64,000 nucleotides of DNA, from assembly GCA_947480335.1 (NCBI GenBank), contig CANKCB010000007.1, positions 62,001-126,000 on the forward strand, in the 5' to 3' direction. Below, in pieces: positions 55,141 to 64,000 of this stretch. The notes beneath the pieces were generated by a model. The model searched no databases, was not told the origin of the DNA, and worked only from the letters and a program-made list of their open reading frames with translations. Each line of letters starts with the position of its first letter. Position 1 is the stretch's first letter. Source of the DNA: Gammaproteobacteria bacterium (GTDB taxonomy: Bacteria; Pseudomonadota; Gammaproteobacteria; Eutrophobiales; Eutrophobiaceae). A program made the position numbers and the translations under genes.

Positions 55141-57177
55141 ATGAGTAATAAACCATACAGACATTGGCAGCCACAAACCGACGAGGCCGGCATAGTCTGG
55201 TGTCATCTTGATGTACAGGATTCCTCGGCCAATATACTCTCTGCTGACGTACTGGATGAGTTCATTGAAATTCTTGAGACACTCGCTACCCATCTTCCCA
55301 CGGGTCTTGTGATTTTGTCAGACAAGCCTAACGGTTTTATTGCCGGTGCGAACATCAAGGAATTTACCACGATTGAAAATGAAGAGCAGGCAGTAACCAT
55401 GCTAACGCGTGGTCATACGGCATTTGATAAACTTGATACACTGGCTTGTCCCACGGTCAGTCTGATAAATGGTTTTTGCCTCGGTGGCGGCATGGAACTT
55501 GCGCTTGCCTGCGATTACCGGATTGCTCTGGAAAGTGAGAAGACCAGATTGGGATTGCCTGAAGTGATGTTGGGTATTCATCCGGGGTTTGGCGGCGTGA
55601 TGCGAATGATACGGTTGCTTGGACCACTCAAGGCTTTACCGTTGATGTTGCAAGGTCGTACTCTGGAAGCTGGTGCAGCACGTAAACTGGGTCTGGTTGA
55701 TTATGTGGTGCCAAAACGCCACTTTCTGGATTCGGCGCGTCAGCTGGTGCTCAAGCGCCCCAAGCCACGATGTGCCAGTTCACTGGCCGCCTTGCCGGGT
55801 AAATCACCATTACGGCAGTTGACTGCATACATTATGCGGCGCCAGCTCAAACAAAAGGTCAGACAGGACCATTATCCTGCACCCTATGCCTTGCTGGGTA
55901 TCTGGGAACAATCCGGTGACGGTGAACAATCCTTGCTGAAAGCTGAAATCCGATCTGTGTCGAAATTAGCAATCAGTCCAGCGGCCAGAAACCTGGTGCT
56001 GGTTTATTTGTTACAGGAACGATTGAAAGCCGCCGGTACAAACAAGGATCAAAAAATCGGGCATGTGCATGTGGTGGGTGCCGGTGTGATGGGAGGTGAT
56101 ATTGCGGCCTGGTGTGTGTTACAGGGCATGACAGTCTCACTGCAGGACAGGAAACCTGAGTTTATCGCTCCAGCGATTAAACGAGCGTATCGATTATTCC
56201 TGTCTAAACTGAAAAAGCCAAGACCAGTACAGGCAGCGATGGATCGTTTGATAGCGGATATCGATGCACGTCAGGTTGAAAAAGCCGATGTCTTTATCGA
56301 AGCGATAGTTGAAAAAGCCGAAGCAAAGACTGAGTTGTTTGTCCACATGGAATCACGCTTGCCTACACATGCCATACTGGCGACCAATACATCCAGTATT
56401 CCGCTGGAAGTGATAGGCAATACATTGACCGATCCAGGGCGTTTGGTCGGGATACATTTTTTCAATCCGGTGGCGAAGATGCAGCTGGTTGAAATTATTT
56501 ATGCGGCCAATACCGGAAAAGTGTGGATTGACCGCGCTGCCGCCTTCTGTTGTAGCATAGGCCGATTGCCTTTACCGGTGAAAAGTTCTCCCGGGTTTCT
56601 GGTTAACCGCATACTCACACCGTATCTGGTAGAGACCATGTTGATGACGGAAGAGGGGATTAGTCCAGAATTGATCGATCAGGTCGCACTCGCCTTTGGC
56701 ATGCCGATGGGGCCAGTTGAACTGGCCGACACCGTTGGTCTGGACATTTGCTTGTCCGTTGCCAGAAATCTGGGCGCACATATCAATATTGCCGTGCCTG
56801 ATAAACTGGTAAAAATGGTCGAAGCCGGTCAGCTGGGGAAAAAATCCGGCTCCGGGTTCTATCAATACAAAAATGGCAAGCCGCTTAAAAACAGAATCGA
56901 AGGCAGTCAGCATTCGTTCGCGGATATCGAGGACAGATTGATCCTGCGTATCCTGAATGAATGCGTGGCCTGTTTGCGTGAAGAAATAGTAGAAGATGCA
57001 GACTTGCTGGATGCGGGTATGATTTTCGGTACCGGTTTTGCTCCGTTTCGGGGCGGACCATTGCATTATGCCGCGGACCGTGGCTATCAGAACATTGTTG
57101 ACAGACTGTTATCATTGTCAGCTAGTTGCGGTGATCGTTTCCAGCCAGACCAATACTGGCAATCACTATTGAAATAA
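55141..57177 (+). CDS. fadJ: Fatty-acid oxidation multifunctional enzyme (FadJ/FadB type)
   Basis: A 678-residue protein joining enoyl-CoA hydratase and 3-hydroxyacyl-CoA dehydrogenase. The hydratase part has the catalytic glutamates Glu119 (GFCLGGGMEL) and Glu141 (LGLPEVMLGIHPG) and an oxyanion loop FIAGANIKEF. The dehydrogenase part has the NAD motif VVGAGVMGGDIAAW and the active-site GIHFFNPVAKMQLVEII. At 678 residues it is slightly shorter than E. coli FadJ (about 714) and FadB (729). The partner thiolase is upstream and the acyl-CoA ligase starts 4 bp after its stop. Confidence 0.88.
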   Translation: MSNKPYRHWQPQTDEAGIVWCHLDVQDSSANILSADVLDEFIEILETLATHLPTGLVILSDKPNGFIAGANIKEFTTIENEEQAVTMLTRGHTAFDKLDTLACPTVSLINGFCLGGGMELALACDYRIALESEKTRLGLPEVMLGIHPGFGGVMRMIRLLGPLKALPLMLQGRTLEAGAARKLGLVDYVVPKRHFLDSARQLVLKRPKPRCASSLAALPGKSPLRQLTAYIMRRQLKQKVRQDHYPAPYALLGIWEQSGDGEQSLLKAEIRSVSKLAISPAARNLVLVYLLQERLKAAGTNKDQKIGHVHVVGAGVMGGDIAAWCVLQGMTVSLQDRKPEFIAPAIKRAYRLFLSKLKKPRPVQAAMDRLIADIDARQVEKADVFIEAIVEKAEAKTELFVHMESRLPTHAILATNTSSIPLEVIGNTLTDPGRLVGIHFFNPVAKMQLVEIIYAANTGKVWIDRAAAFCCSIGRLPLPVKSSPGFLVNRILTPYLVETMLMTEEGISPELIDQVALAFGMPMGPVELADTVGLDICLSVARNLGAHINIAVPDKLVKMVEAGQLGKKSGSGFYQYKNGKPLKNRIEGSQHSFADIEDRLILRILNECVACLREEIVEDADLLDAGMIFGTGFAPFRGGPLHYAADRGYQNIVDRLLSLSASCGDRFQPDQYWQSLLK

Positions 57178-57181
57178 CGCT

Positions 57182-58975
57182 GTGAACCTGTCGCAAGACA
57201 TTATTACCCCTCATGAAGCAGGTACGTTGCCGGGTTTGTTCAAACAACGCGTCAACCGATCAGCGGATAAACCTGCCTACCGATATTACGACAGCCTGAA
57301 TGCAGTCTGGATGGATATTTCCTGGCGCGAAATGGCCAACGAAGTAACCCGTTGGGAACAGGCATTACATGCAAGTGGATTGCATCCGGGTGATCGGGTT
57401 GCAATCATGGCTAAAAATTCCAGATTGTGGGTGATGTTTGATCAGGCCGCGTTATCACTGGGGCTGGTCGTGGTTCCTGTCTATGCGGAAGATCGCGCCG
57501 ATAATGTGCAGTATATACTTGAACATTCCGGTTCGAAGTTGTTGCTGGTAGGTGGTCCGCCACAATGGGACAGACTCCGGGACAAGATGAAAAGCTGTCA
57601 TGTGCTTAAACACATTGTGGCCATATCAGATTGTGGCAAGTCGGAAGATAAACGTTTGAAGACACTGTCAGATTGGTTGAAGAAGGGAATCTCCGCCGTC
57701 ACCAAACCAGTGTTGTCACCGGGTGATTTGGCCACTATTGTCTATACCTCTGGTACTACAGGTGCGCCCAAAGGCGTTATGCTAAGTCATCGTAATATTC
57801 TGGCCAACACCTACAGTTGTGCGCAAACCGGTATGGCCGAGCGTGATGGCGTGTTCTTGTCATTTCTGCCTCTGTCACATACATTTGAACGTACCGTCGG
57901 CTATTACCTACCGATGATGGTGGATGCCGTGGTCGCCCATTCCCGCAGTATTGCGGATCTACCGGAAGATTTATTACAGGTCAGGCCACAAGGCATCATT
58001 TCTGTCCCGAGAATTTTTGAGCGTATCTATCTTAAAATCCGTGAGAATCTGGCCACACAATCAGGAATGGTTCAGTCAATGTTTGATCTGGCTGTGCAAG
58101 TAGGTTGGCGCCGGTTTGAATATCAGCAAGGCAGGGCAAGCTGGCATCCCTCCTTATTAATGTGGCCTGCACTCGAAAAAATGGTTGCCAAAAAGGTACT
58201 GGCGCGGTTGGGAGGACGTTTGCGGGTAGCTATTAGCGGTGGAGCGGCCCTGTCACCGGAGATTGCCCGGGTGTTTATTGCGTTTGGTGTCCCCCTGTTT
58301 CAGGGATATGGACTGACCGAGACCAGCCCGGTCGTCAGCGTTAACACGCGTACACACAATATTCCCGCCAGTATCGGTTTGCCCTTGCCGGATGTACAGG
58401 TCAGGATTGGCGAACAGGATGAATTACAGGTCAAGGCAGACAGCGTGATGATGGGGTATTGGCAAAATGAACAGGCCACCCGACGTACTGTGGATCAGAA
58501 TGGATGGTTACATACCGGTGACAAGGCCAGAATCAAAGACGGGTATATTTATATAACCGGCAGGTTGAAAGATATTATCGTTCTGGCAACGGGTGAGAAA
58601 GTTCCCCCTGCCGATATGGAACTGGCAATTTGCAATGATCGCTTGTTTGAACAGGTTGTGATTATAGGTGAGTCGCGACCGTTTCTTTCCGCACTCGTGG
58701 TCGTTAATAGTAATGAATGGAATAATTTTTTGCAGCAGCATCAGTTGCAAGCAGAACCGACAGACAGCGACAGGCTTGAGCAAGCCTTGCTTGCAAGAAT
58801 GGCTCTGACATTGAAAGACTTTCCGGGGTACGCACAAGTCTATGCCGTCAGGTATATGCTTGAGCCATGGAGTGTTGAAAATGATTTATTAACACCCACA
58901 TTGAAAGTGAAACGCAATAAAATCCTGGAAATCTACAGACAGCAGATAGAATCGATGTATCAGGGGCATAAATAA
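57182..58975 (+). CDS. Long-chain acyl-CoA synthetase (AMP-forming)
   Basis: A 597-residue adenylate-forming ligase that activates fatty acids as acyl-CoA, feeding the two enzymes encoded upstream. Motifs: IVYTSGTTGAPKGVMLSHRN (P-loop), FQGYGLTETSPVVS, GWLHTGDKARI, TGRLKDIIVLATGEKV. It is of the FAA1-like COG1022 type, not the E. coli FadD type. The start codon is GTG or TTG-like at 57182 (GTGAACCTG), just after the fadJ stop. The convergent modC gene ends 10 bp beyond its stop. Confidence 0.87.
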   Translation: MNLSQDIITPHEAGTLPGLFKQRVNRSADKPAYRYYDSLNAVWMDISWREMANEVTRWEQALHASGLHPGDRVAIMAKNSRLWVMFDQAALSLGLVVVPVYAEDRADNVQYILEHSGSKLLLVGGPPQWDRLRDKMKSCHVLKHIVAISDCGKSEDKRLKTLSDWLKKGISAVTKPVLSPGDLATIVYTSGTTGAPKGVMLSHRNILANTYSCAQTGMAERDGVFLSFLPLSHTFERTVGYYLPMMVDAVVAHSRSIADLPEDLLQVRPQGIISVPRIFERIYLKIRENLATQSGMVQSMFDLAVQVGWRRFEYQQGRASWHPSLLMWPALEKMVAKKVLARLGGRLRVAISGGAALSPEIARVFIAFGVPLFQGYGLTETSPVVSVNTRTHNIPASIGLPLPDVQVRIGEQDELQVKADSVMMGYWQNEQATRRTVDQNGWLHTGDKARIKDGYIYITGRLKDIIVLATGEKVPPADMELAICNDRLFEQVVIIGESRPFLSALVVVNSNEWNNFLQQHQLQAEPTDSDRLEQALLARMALTLKDFPGYAQVYAVRYMLEPWSVENDLLTPTLKVKRNKILEIYRQQIESMYQGHK

Positions 58976-58985
58976 CCCGGTTATG

Positions 58986-60089
58986 TCATGTTGGGATGGG
59001 GGAAGTCTTCATCAGGTGTATACCACTGGCGAGCAATGAAACAGCAACTGACTGACCTGTAGCCAGTTGCTCCTGTCGTGACAGGTAAGTTGAGATATTC
59101 AAAGTCAGTTTTTCCGATGTTTGCGGAAGTGCCAGGGTCACAACGGTACCTTCTCCCAGCTGGATTATTTCAGAAATGGTTGCCTGCAAATGATTGGTTC
59201 GGGAAGCCGCTTCAGATTCCTGATGGGACAGGGCTATTTGCGTAGAAGAAATAAACCAGTCAACTTTTTCATTCAGGCTGAACTCAGGCTGATAGTCACA
59301 CTGCAATTTTATTCCCTGCCAGTCTATCCAGCTCTTGCCAGCTTGCGCATCCTGCGCACACACAGTAGCAGTATAAGCATTGTCATGACCGGTTAACCTA
59401 GCCACTTCCGCACTGACAGGCCTGTTCATTATGGTGTCAGCAGAACCAGTTTGCAGTGACTTGCCCTGACTGATGATGCACAATTTATCCGCCAGTCTTC
59501 TGGCTTCATTGAGATTATGGGTGACATGAATCACCGGTATATTAATCCGGGTTTTTAACTGCACCAGTTCACGCAGCAGGTGGCGGCGGGTCTGCTGATC
59601 AATCGCCGAGAATGGTTCATCCAGTAGCAATACTTCCGGTGAACAGGCCAGCGCACGCGCAAGCGCAACACGTTGTTGTTGTCCACCAGATAACTGATGT
59701 GGATAACGTTGTTCGAGTCCTTGTAAACGCGTCAACGAGATCAATTCGGAAAGTGAATGTAGCTTTTGCCTGTCCTTTATAGCAATGCGTATATTGTCCT
59801 GGACGGTAAGATGCGGGAACAGGGCGTAGTGCTGGAACACAAATCCGGTTGCACGTTTTTGCACTGGAATATTGCTGCCAGTGTCACTATCAAACCAAAG
59901 TTGATCACCACACAGGATTTTACCGGATGACGGTTGATACAAGCCTGCAATACTTCTCAATGTCGTAGTCTTGCCGCTGCCGGAAGGTCCTACCAGTACA
60001 AAAATCTCGGAGGGTTGGCATTCTATATCGATATCCAGTGGAATCGGTCCCGACTGGAATAGCCTGACATTGATTGAGTTAGCGGGCAC
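58986..60089 (-). CDS. modC: Molybdate ABC transporter ATPase
   Basis: A 367-residue ATPase: Walker A GPSGSGKTT, signature LSGGQQQR, Walker B LLLDEPFSAID, H-loop THNLNEA. The C-terminal part from about residue 240 is a TOBE-type (molybdate-binding) domain, with LQATISEIIQLGEGTVVTLAL and STYLSRQEQLATGQSVAVSLLAS. The gene overlaps modB by 11 bp and is the last gene of modABC. Confidence 0.92.
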   Translation of the reverse strand: MPANSINVRLFQSGPIPLDIDIECQPSEIFVLVGPSGSGKTTTLRSIAGLYQPSSGKILCGDQLWFDSDTGSNIPVQKRATGFVFQHYALFPHLTVQDNIRIAIKDRQKLHSLSELISLTRLQGLEQRYPHQLSGGQQQRVALARALACSPEVLLLDEPFSAIDQQTRRHLLRELVQLKTRINIPVIHVTHNLNEARRLADKLCIISQGKSLQTGSADTIMNRPVSAEVARLTGHDNAYTATVCAQDAQAGKSWIDWQGIKLQCDYQPEFSLNEKVDWFISSTQIALSHQESEAASRTNHLQATISEIIQLGEGTVVTLALPQTSEKLTLNISTYLSRQEQLATGQSVAVSLLASGIHLMKTSPIPT

Positions 60090-60753
60090 GACGTTGTTCT
60101 TGCCTGTCGTTCAGCACATAGATCGTCGTGATGGCCGTTAGGCTGATCAACAGTAGTAGCGCAGACATGCTGGCTGCACCAGCATTATCATATGCCTGAA
60201 CATGGTCATAGATTGAAATGGCAATGGTTCTGGTTTCGGACTGGATATTGCCACCCACCATCAGTACCACACCAAATTCACCCAGTGTGTGAGTGAACGT
60301 CAGGATAATGGCAGTAAGAATACCTGGCCAGGCCAGTGGTAGTTCAATTCTCCAGAACGTGGACCAGTTTGACAATCCACACGTCCAGGCCGCTTCACGG
60401 GTCACGAGGGGGATGGATTCGAAAGCACGCTGCATCGGTTGTACTGCAAACGGGATATTGAAAATAATTGATGCCAACAAAATGCCCTCAAAGGAAAACA
60501 CCAGGGAGGTGCCAAACAGGTTTTCATACCATTGACCCAGAATTGATCGGCTCCCGGTGAACGTCAGCAGGTAGTACCCAAGTACTGTAGGCGGAAGTAA
60601 TAAGGGTAAGGACAGAAAAGCTTGTAGAAAATTTCTGCCTCTGAAGCGTTGCCACGCCAGTATTCTGGACAGCAAGATGCTGGATGGGATCAGTACTGCG
60701 CAACTGATCAGGCCAAGTTCAATCGATAGTTTGAGTGCTTGCCAGTCCATCAT
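60079..60753 (-). CDS. modB: Molybdate ABC transporter permease
   Basis: A 224-residue inner-membrane permease with about five helices and the family motifs LSLPLLLPPTVLGYYLL, the coupling region EAAWTCGLSNWSTFWRIELPLAWPGI and FTHTLGEFGVVLMVGGN. Its ATG shares a base with the modA stop (TAATG). It forms the channel with ModC. Confidence 0.92.
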   Translation of the reverse strand: MMDWQALKLSIELGLISCAVLIPSSILLSRILAWQRFRGRNFLQAFLSLPLLLPPTVLGYYLLTFTGSRSILGQWYENLFGTSLVFSFEGILLASIIFNIPFAVQPMQRAFESIPLVTREAAWTCGLSNWSTFWRIELPLAWPGILTAIILTFTHTLGEFGVVLMVGGNIQSETRTIAISIYDHVQAYDNAGAASMSALLLLISLTAITTIYVLNDRQEQRRAR

Positions 60754-61532
60754 TACCGGGTTACCGGTATGTTGTAGCCGTAATCCCTGAGTATCGCTTG
60801 CGCCCTGTCACTACCCAGAAACTGTTCAAACTCGCGGGTAACATCACTGGCTGTATCCAGCAACACGACATACTGGGTGACTGGTTTATACCAGGTATCC
60901 GGAAAAGGAATGTAAATACCACGGTCCTTCATGTTTTCTTGTTGCATGAACGAAAAAGGAATGACGGCAATATCCACGTTACCTGACAGTGCGTAGGGCA
61001 CTACCTGTGATACATCCTCGGCCAATAGCATGCGGTCTTGTTCAATTACCCAGATACCGCCACTTTGCAAGGCGCGTACAGCGGCAGCGCCATAAGGTGC
61101 AAGTTTTGGATTGGCCAGTACCAGTTTGCGATAATCACTGTATTTTAGTGCAGTGATTACAGAAGCGAGGCTGGCCCCAGCGTACAGCGTGGATTCATTA
61201 GGAATAAACAAGCCGATGGGTCCTTCTGCAAAGGCCCAGCCACTGGAACTAATTACCCCTTCGTGGAACAACAATTCCACAAAATCGGCATTTGCCGAGA
61301 TAAATAATTCAAACGGGGCACCCTGGATAATCTGTCTGGCGAGTGTTCCGGACGACCCGAAGGTCAGACGCAGTGTAGTACCTGTGTTGGTTTCAAACTC
61401 TTTGGCGATTTGGGTTAATGGGGCCGTCAGGTTTGACGCAACAGCAATCACCGGCGAGTCAGCTGTTACACAGACAGTAAATATCAGCAACAGACCGAGC
61501 AATATGAATTTTAAATACATTGAGACGCGCAT
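60753..61532 (-). CDS. modA: Molybdate-binding periplasmic protein
   Basis: A 259-residue binding protein with a signal peptide (ending CVTA). The conserved core includes VIAVASNLTAPLTQIAKEFE, LTFGSSGTLARQIIQGAPFELFISAN and the ligand-binding SGNVDIAVIPFS region. It supplies molybdate or tungstate for molybdenum enzymes; which oxyanion is preferred cannot be told. The gene leads modABC on the minus strand. No ModE gene or operator is recognised. Confidence 0.92.
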   Translation of the reverse strand: MRVSMYLKFILLGLLLIFTVCVTADSPVIAVASNLTAPLTQIAKEFETNTGTTLRLTFGSSGTLARQIIQGAPFELFISANADFVELLFHEGVISSSGWAFAEGPIGLFIPNESTLYAGASLASVITALKYSDYRKLVLANPKLAPYGAAAVRALQSGGIWVIEQDRMLLAEDVSQVVPYALSGNVDIAVIPFSFMQQENMKDRGIYIPFPDTWYKPVTQYVVLLDTASDVTREFEQFLGSDRAQAILRDYGYNIPVTR

Positions 61533-61588
61533 AACGGGATGATACAGAATCCTGACCAGTTATTGTATTAATGCATTTTATAAAGTTT

Positions 61589-62941
61589 TTAGCGAGGCAC
61601 CATTTTCATGGTGACAAATTCTTCGGCTGCTGTCGGGTGTATGCCGATAGTAGAATCAAACCCGGACTTGGTCACGCCTGCATTGATGGCAATAGCAATC
61701 CCCTGAATAATTTCACCGGCTTCCGCGCCGACCATATGGGCCCCAATGACACGGTCTGTGGCCTTATCGACTATCAGCTTCATGAAAGTCTTTTCATTTA
61801 TGCCAGTCATTGTATGTTTCATCGGTCTGAAACTGTTCCGAAAAACGTTTACTTCTCCATAATGTTCTCTGGCCTGTACTTCGGTCAATCCGACCGAGGC
61901 CAGGTTTGGTTGACTGAACACACAGGAGGCAACATTAGCATAATCAACTTCTGTGGGTTGGTTAGCAAACAGGGTGCTTGCCAGCGCCATGGCTTCTGTT
62001 ATCGCCACAGGGGTCAATTGTAACCGATTGGTGACATCACCCAGCGCAAGGATAGAAGGAATATTCGACTGGAAAGCACGGTTGATAATAATAGCCCCTT
62101 CCTTATCCAGCAATACTCCAGCCGTTTCAAGACCCAGTGACTCTGTATTGGGACGTCTGCCTAGTGCACAAAGTACCAGTCCGGCTGATTCAGACTTGCC
62201 GTTATTGAGCTGCACATTCAATTGTCCGCCTGCAGATTCGATGGCAGTTACCTCTGTATTTAAAAGCAGTTGCACACCTTTTTTACTGATTTCTTGTGCC
62301 AGCACTTCACGGGCTTCCTCATCAAAGCCACGTAGCGGTAAATCACCGCGATGTATCAGTGTGGTCTGTGCGCCCAGACCATTAAATATTCCCGCAAATT
62401 CAACCGCTATGTAGCCGCCCCCGATGATGATTATTTTTTCAGGCAGTTGAGGCAGATGAAAGGCCTCGTTTGAGGTAATGGAAAAATTGGCACCGGGTAT
62501 ATTTGGCAAGACGGGTGTGGCCCCGGTCGCTATCAGGATATGTTCTGCCGTATAGCTTTTGCCGTTGATGAGTACACTGTGCGGGCCTGTCAGCACTGCC
62601 TTGCCATACAAAATGACTATTCCGGCATCGACCATCAGTTTTGTATAGATTTGGTTTAGCCTGAGAATTTCACGGTCTTTATGCTGGATCAGGCGGTTCC
62701 AGTTGAACTGCGGCGGCAAGACATCCCAGCCATAACCGTTTGCATCCCGGAAAGCTTCGGCAAAGGTCGAGCCATAATATAAAAGCTTTTTCGGCACACA
62801 TCCGGCATTGACACAGGTTCCGCCAGGTTGTGCCATTTCGGCAATTGCGACCCGTGCTCCCAGTCTGGCGGATACTCTGGCGGCACGCACTCCGCCGGAA
62901 CCGGCGCCGATCACAAACAGGTCAAAATCATATCGACTCAT
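61589..62941 (-). CDS. gor: Glutathione-disulfide reductase
   Basis: A 450-residue flavoprotein that keeps glutathione reduced with NADPH. FAD motif DLFVIGAGSGGVRAARV; redox disulfide in GGTCVNAGCVPKK (about Cys43 and Cys48); NADPH domain IIIIGGGYIAVEFAGIF with arginines in LIHRGDLPLRGFDEE; second FAD motif PSILALGDVTNR; and the active-site HPTAAEEF near the C-terminus, with His in the dimer interface. The length matches the family. It has no operon partner here. Confidence 0.94.
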   Translation of the reverse strand: MSRYDFDLFVIGAGSGGVRAARVSARLGARVAIAEMAQPGGTCVNAGCVPKKLLYYGSTFAEAFRDANGYGWDVLPPQFNWNRLIQHKDREILRLNQIYTKLMVDAGIVILYGKAVLTGPHSVLINGKSYTAEHILIATGATPVLPNIPGANFSITSNEAFHLPQLPEKIIIIGGGYIAVEFAGIFNGLGAQTTLIHRGDLPLRGFDEEAREVLAQEISKKGVQLLLNTEVTAIESAGGQLNVQLNNGKSESAGLVLCALGRRPNTESLGLETAGVLLDKEGAIIINRAFQSNIPSILALGDVTNRLQLTPVAITEAMALASTLFANQPTEVDYANVASCVFSQPNLASVGLTEVQAREHYGEVNVFRNSFRPMKHTMTGINEKTFMKLIVDKATDRVIGAHMVGAEAGEIIQGIAIAINAGVTKSGFDSTIGIHPTAAEEFVTMKMVPR

Positions 62942-63276
62942 TCAGTGCAATCCTGATTAAAGGGTATTCGAGTGTATCCGTGGGCTTGTCATGACTGCAA
63001 TAGCACCGTAATGAAACCGGATAGAGGTATAAGACCATACCTTACTTACTGGTCTGTCATACGGGAGACAGTAGCCGTACCAGGCCAGGATTAATGCGTA
63101 TATAATACTAATATATACAATAGGATGCAGAATATATCTCTTGTTAAATAGAGACGTGTCTTCCATCAGATTCCAGTCACCTGAATGCAGAGTCAAAAGA
63201 CTTGGCTTTTTTATCGCACAGGGTAATATACCAAGCGGGTGTTGCCGCCTTCATCAATTGAGCACGGGGAATAATA
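62942..63276. other. Gene-free divergent spacer between gor and the MlaC-like gene
   Basis: No convincing coding frame is present. The middle (63080-63125) is very AT-rich, with TATATAATACTAATATAT that could serve as -10 elements on either strand. The promoter at 63202-63229 and the leader of the mlaC-like gene lie on the right side. Nothing repeats elsewhere in the window. Confidence 0.5.
63202..63229 (+). promoter_or_regulatory. Candidate promoter for the MlaC-like gene
   Basis: TTGGCT and TAATAT are separated by 16 bp, about 48 bp before the ATG. Confidence 0.35.
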
Positions 63277-63900
63277 ATGATACTTCGTTTACTGACACTG
63301 GTATTTCTGCTGAATTTTTCCATACAGCTTCAGGCCGCTGATTATTCAACGCCAATGGGGCGCGTCAAGGACACCACGGACAGGGTAATCGTTATACTTA
63401 AAGATACCACGCTCAGTCGTGATACGCGCTGGAACCAGATTGCCGCACTTATTTACGAGGGCTTTGATTTTCGCAGCATGTCGCAGAGTGTGCTGGCAAC
63501 CCACTGGGAACGTGCCACCGAGGATGAACGCAAAAAATTTACCGAATTTTTTTCCCAGTATATTGAAGCGACCTATCGCGCCAAAATCGAAGCATATACC
63601 GATCAGAAAATCATCTACAAGGATGAAGTTATACGTGGGGACCGTGGTGTAGTTGAAACGATCATAATTGCAGGTGGTACCGAGATACCGGTAAATTACA
63701 AACTGAAGAAAAATCAGGACAGCTGGTATGCGTATGATGTGGTGGTAGAAGGTGTCAGCCTGGTCGCGAATTACCGCAGTACGTTTGCAGCAATCGTCAA
63801 AAATGAAGGTATGCAGGGATTGATGTCCAATATCCAGCGCCGAATCGACAAGTACAAGCAGGAAATGAAAGCCACAGAGCAGACCGGCAAGCAGGGATAA
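63277..63900 (+). CDS. MlaC/Ttg2D-family periplasmic phospholipid-binding protein
   Basis: A 207-residue protein with a signal peptide (LLNFSIQLQA) and an MlaC-type fold: IYEGFDFRSMSQSVLATHWERATEDERKKFTEFFSQYIEATYRAKIEAY, then VETIIIAGGTEIPVNYKLKK and WYAYDVVVEGVSLVANYRSTFAAIVKNEG. MlaC shuttles phospholipid between the membranes. In most genomes it sits in mlaFEDCB, but no such partner is visible on the left, and the next gene on the right seems to be on the other strand. The hopanoid-associated HpnM proteins share this family, so that role is possible. GGGGAATAATA precedes the ATG. Confidence 0.85.
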   Translation: MILRLLTLVFLLNFSIQLQAADYSTPMGRVKDTTDRVIVILKDTTLSRDTRWNQIAALIYEGFDFRSMSQSVLATHWERATEDERKKFTEFFSQYIEATYRAKIEAYTDQKIIYKDEVIRGDRGVVETIIIAGGTEIPVNYKLKKNQDSWYAYDVVVEGVSLVANYRSTFAAIVKNEGMQGLMSNIQRRIDKYKQEMKATEQTGKQG

Positions 63901-63960
63901 ACAGCAGGTTTCGCTGATGACCTGAACCGGTTAATCAGCAGTTGGTAGCGGCAGGCTGTG

Positions 63961-63999
63961 TTACTCCTTGCTCTCGAAGATATATTTGCTGATCAGCTC
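63961..63999 (-). CDS. Possible 3' end of a gene on the minus strand, cut by the window edge
   Basis: On the minus strand the last bases of the window read ELISKYIFESKE followed by TAA, which would be the C-terminus of a gene beginning outside the window and convergent with the MlaC-like gene. Twelve codons are too few to judge. Confidence 0.25.
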   Translation of the reverse strand, partial: ELISKYIFESKE

Positions 64000-64000
64000 T

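Overview
The window is a contiguous stretch of a chromosome from a gammaproteobacterium, moderately AT-rich and free of recognisable insertion sequences, phage genes or CRISPR arrays. The evidence is family-level: an Obg/L21/L27 cluster next to ispB, an ileS-lspA-ispH run, tig-clpP-clpX-lon-hupB-ppiD in the classical gammaproteobacterial order, AmpD/AmpE, LpxH and a Yej peptide transporter. Divergent mtdA and fchA (methylene- and methenyl-tetrahydrofolate/methanopterin enzymes) suggest a methylotroph or an organism with a related C1 pathway. No methane or methanol oxidation gene lies inside the window, so this is inference.

Layout. 1-6150: end of msrA, a UDP-glucuronate decarboxylase, a divergent PilZ-like protein, the Prc protease and two tandem FKBP isomerases with duplicated promoters. 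6150-11300: a duplicated tRNA-Pro 3' end, tRNA-Pro, ispB, rplU-rpmA, obgE, proB, a repeat-rich spacer carrying a second copy of the rpsT tail, and rpsT. 11400-18900: murJ, ribF, ileS, lspA and ispH (envelope, cofactor and translation genes), then a thioredoxin-fold protein on the other strand. 19000-23725: a DUF4124 protein running into tRNA-Thr, a Sel1 protein, and a leftward cluster of mtdA, a frameshifted Sel1/SPOR protein and two unrecognised tandem paralogues. 23978-28849: fchA, ampD, ampE, lpxH, ppiB and cysS. 28889-31900: four tRNAs, a small unknown gene, a receiver-cyclase protein, a small cysteine-rich exported protein and tRNA-Leu. 31918-40369: the protein quality-control block, with a sigma-32-like promoter before lon. 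40408-53691: fabI and two divergent peptide ABC importers. 53775-58975: a fatty-acid oxidation set (thiolase, multifunctional enzyme, acyl-CoA ligase). 58986-64000: modABC, glutathione reductase and an MlaC-like protein.

Functional themes. Protein folding and turnover is strongly represented (Prc, two FkpA-like proteins, PpiB, Tig, ClpXP, Lon, PpiD). Two peptide importers followed by beta-oxidation genes suggest use of peptides and fatty acids alongside possible C1 metabolism. The most unusual features are a run of ten G at the clpP/clpX junction where loss of one G would fuse the two reading frames, an apparent one-base frameshift in the Sel1/SPOR gene, two unrecognised tandem paralogues downstream of mtdA, small duplications that copied the ends of tRNA-Pro and rpsT, and a GTGAGG-rich repeat sitting exactly at the stop codons of three genes.
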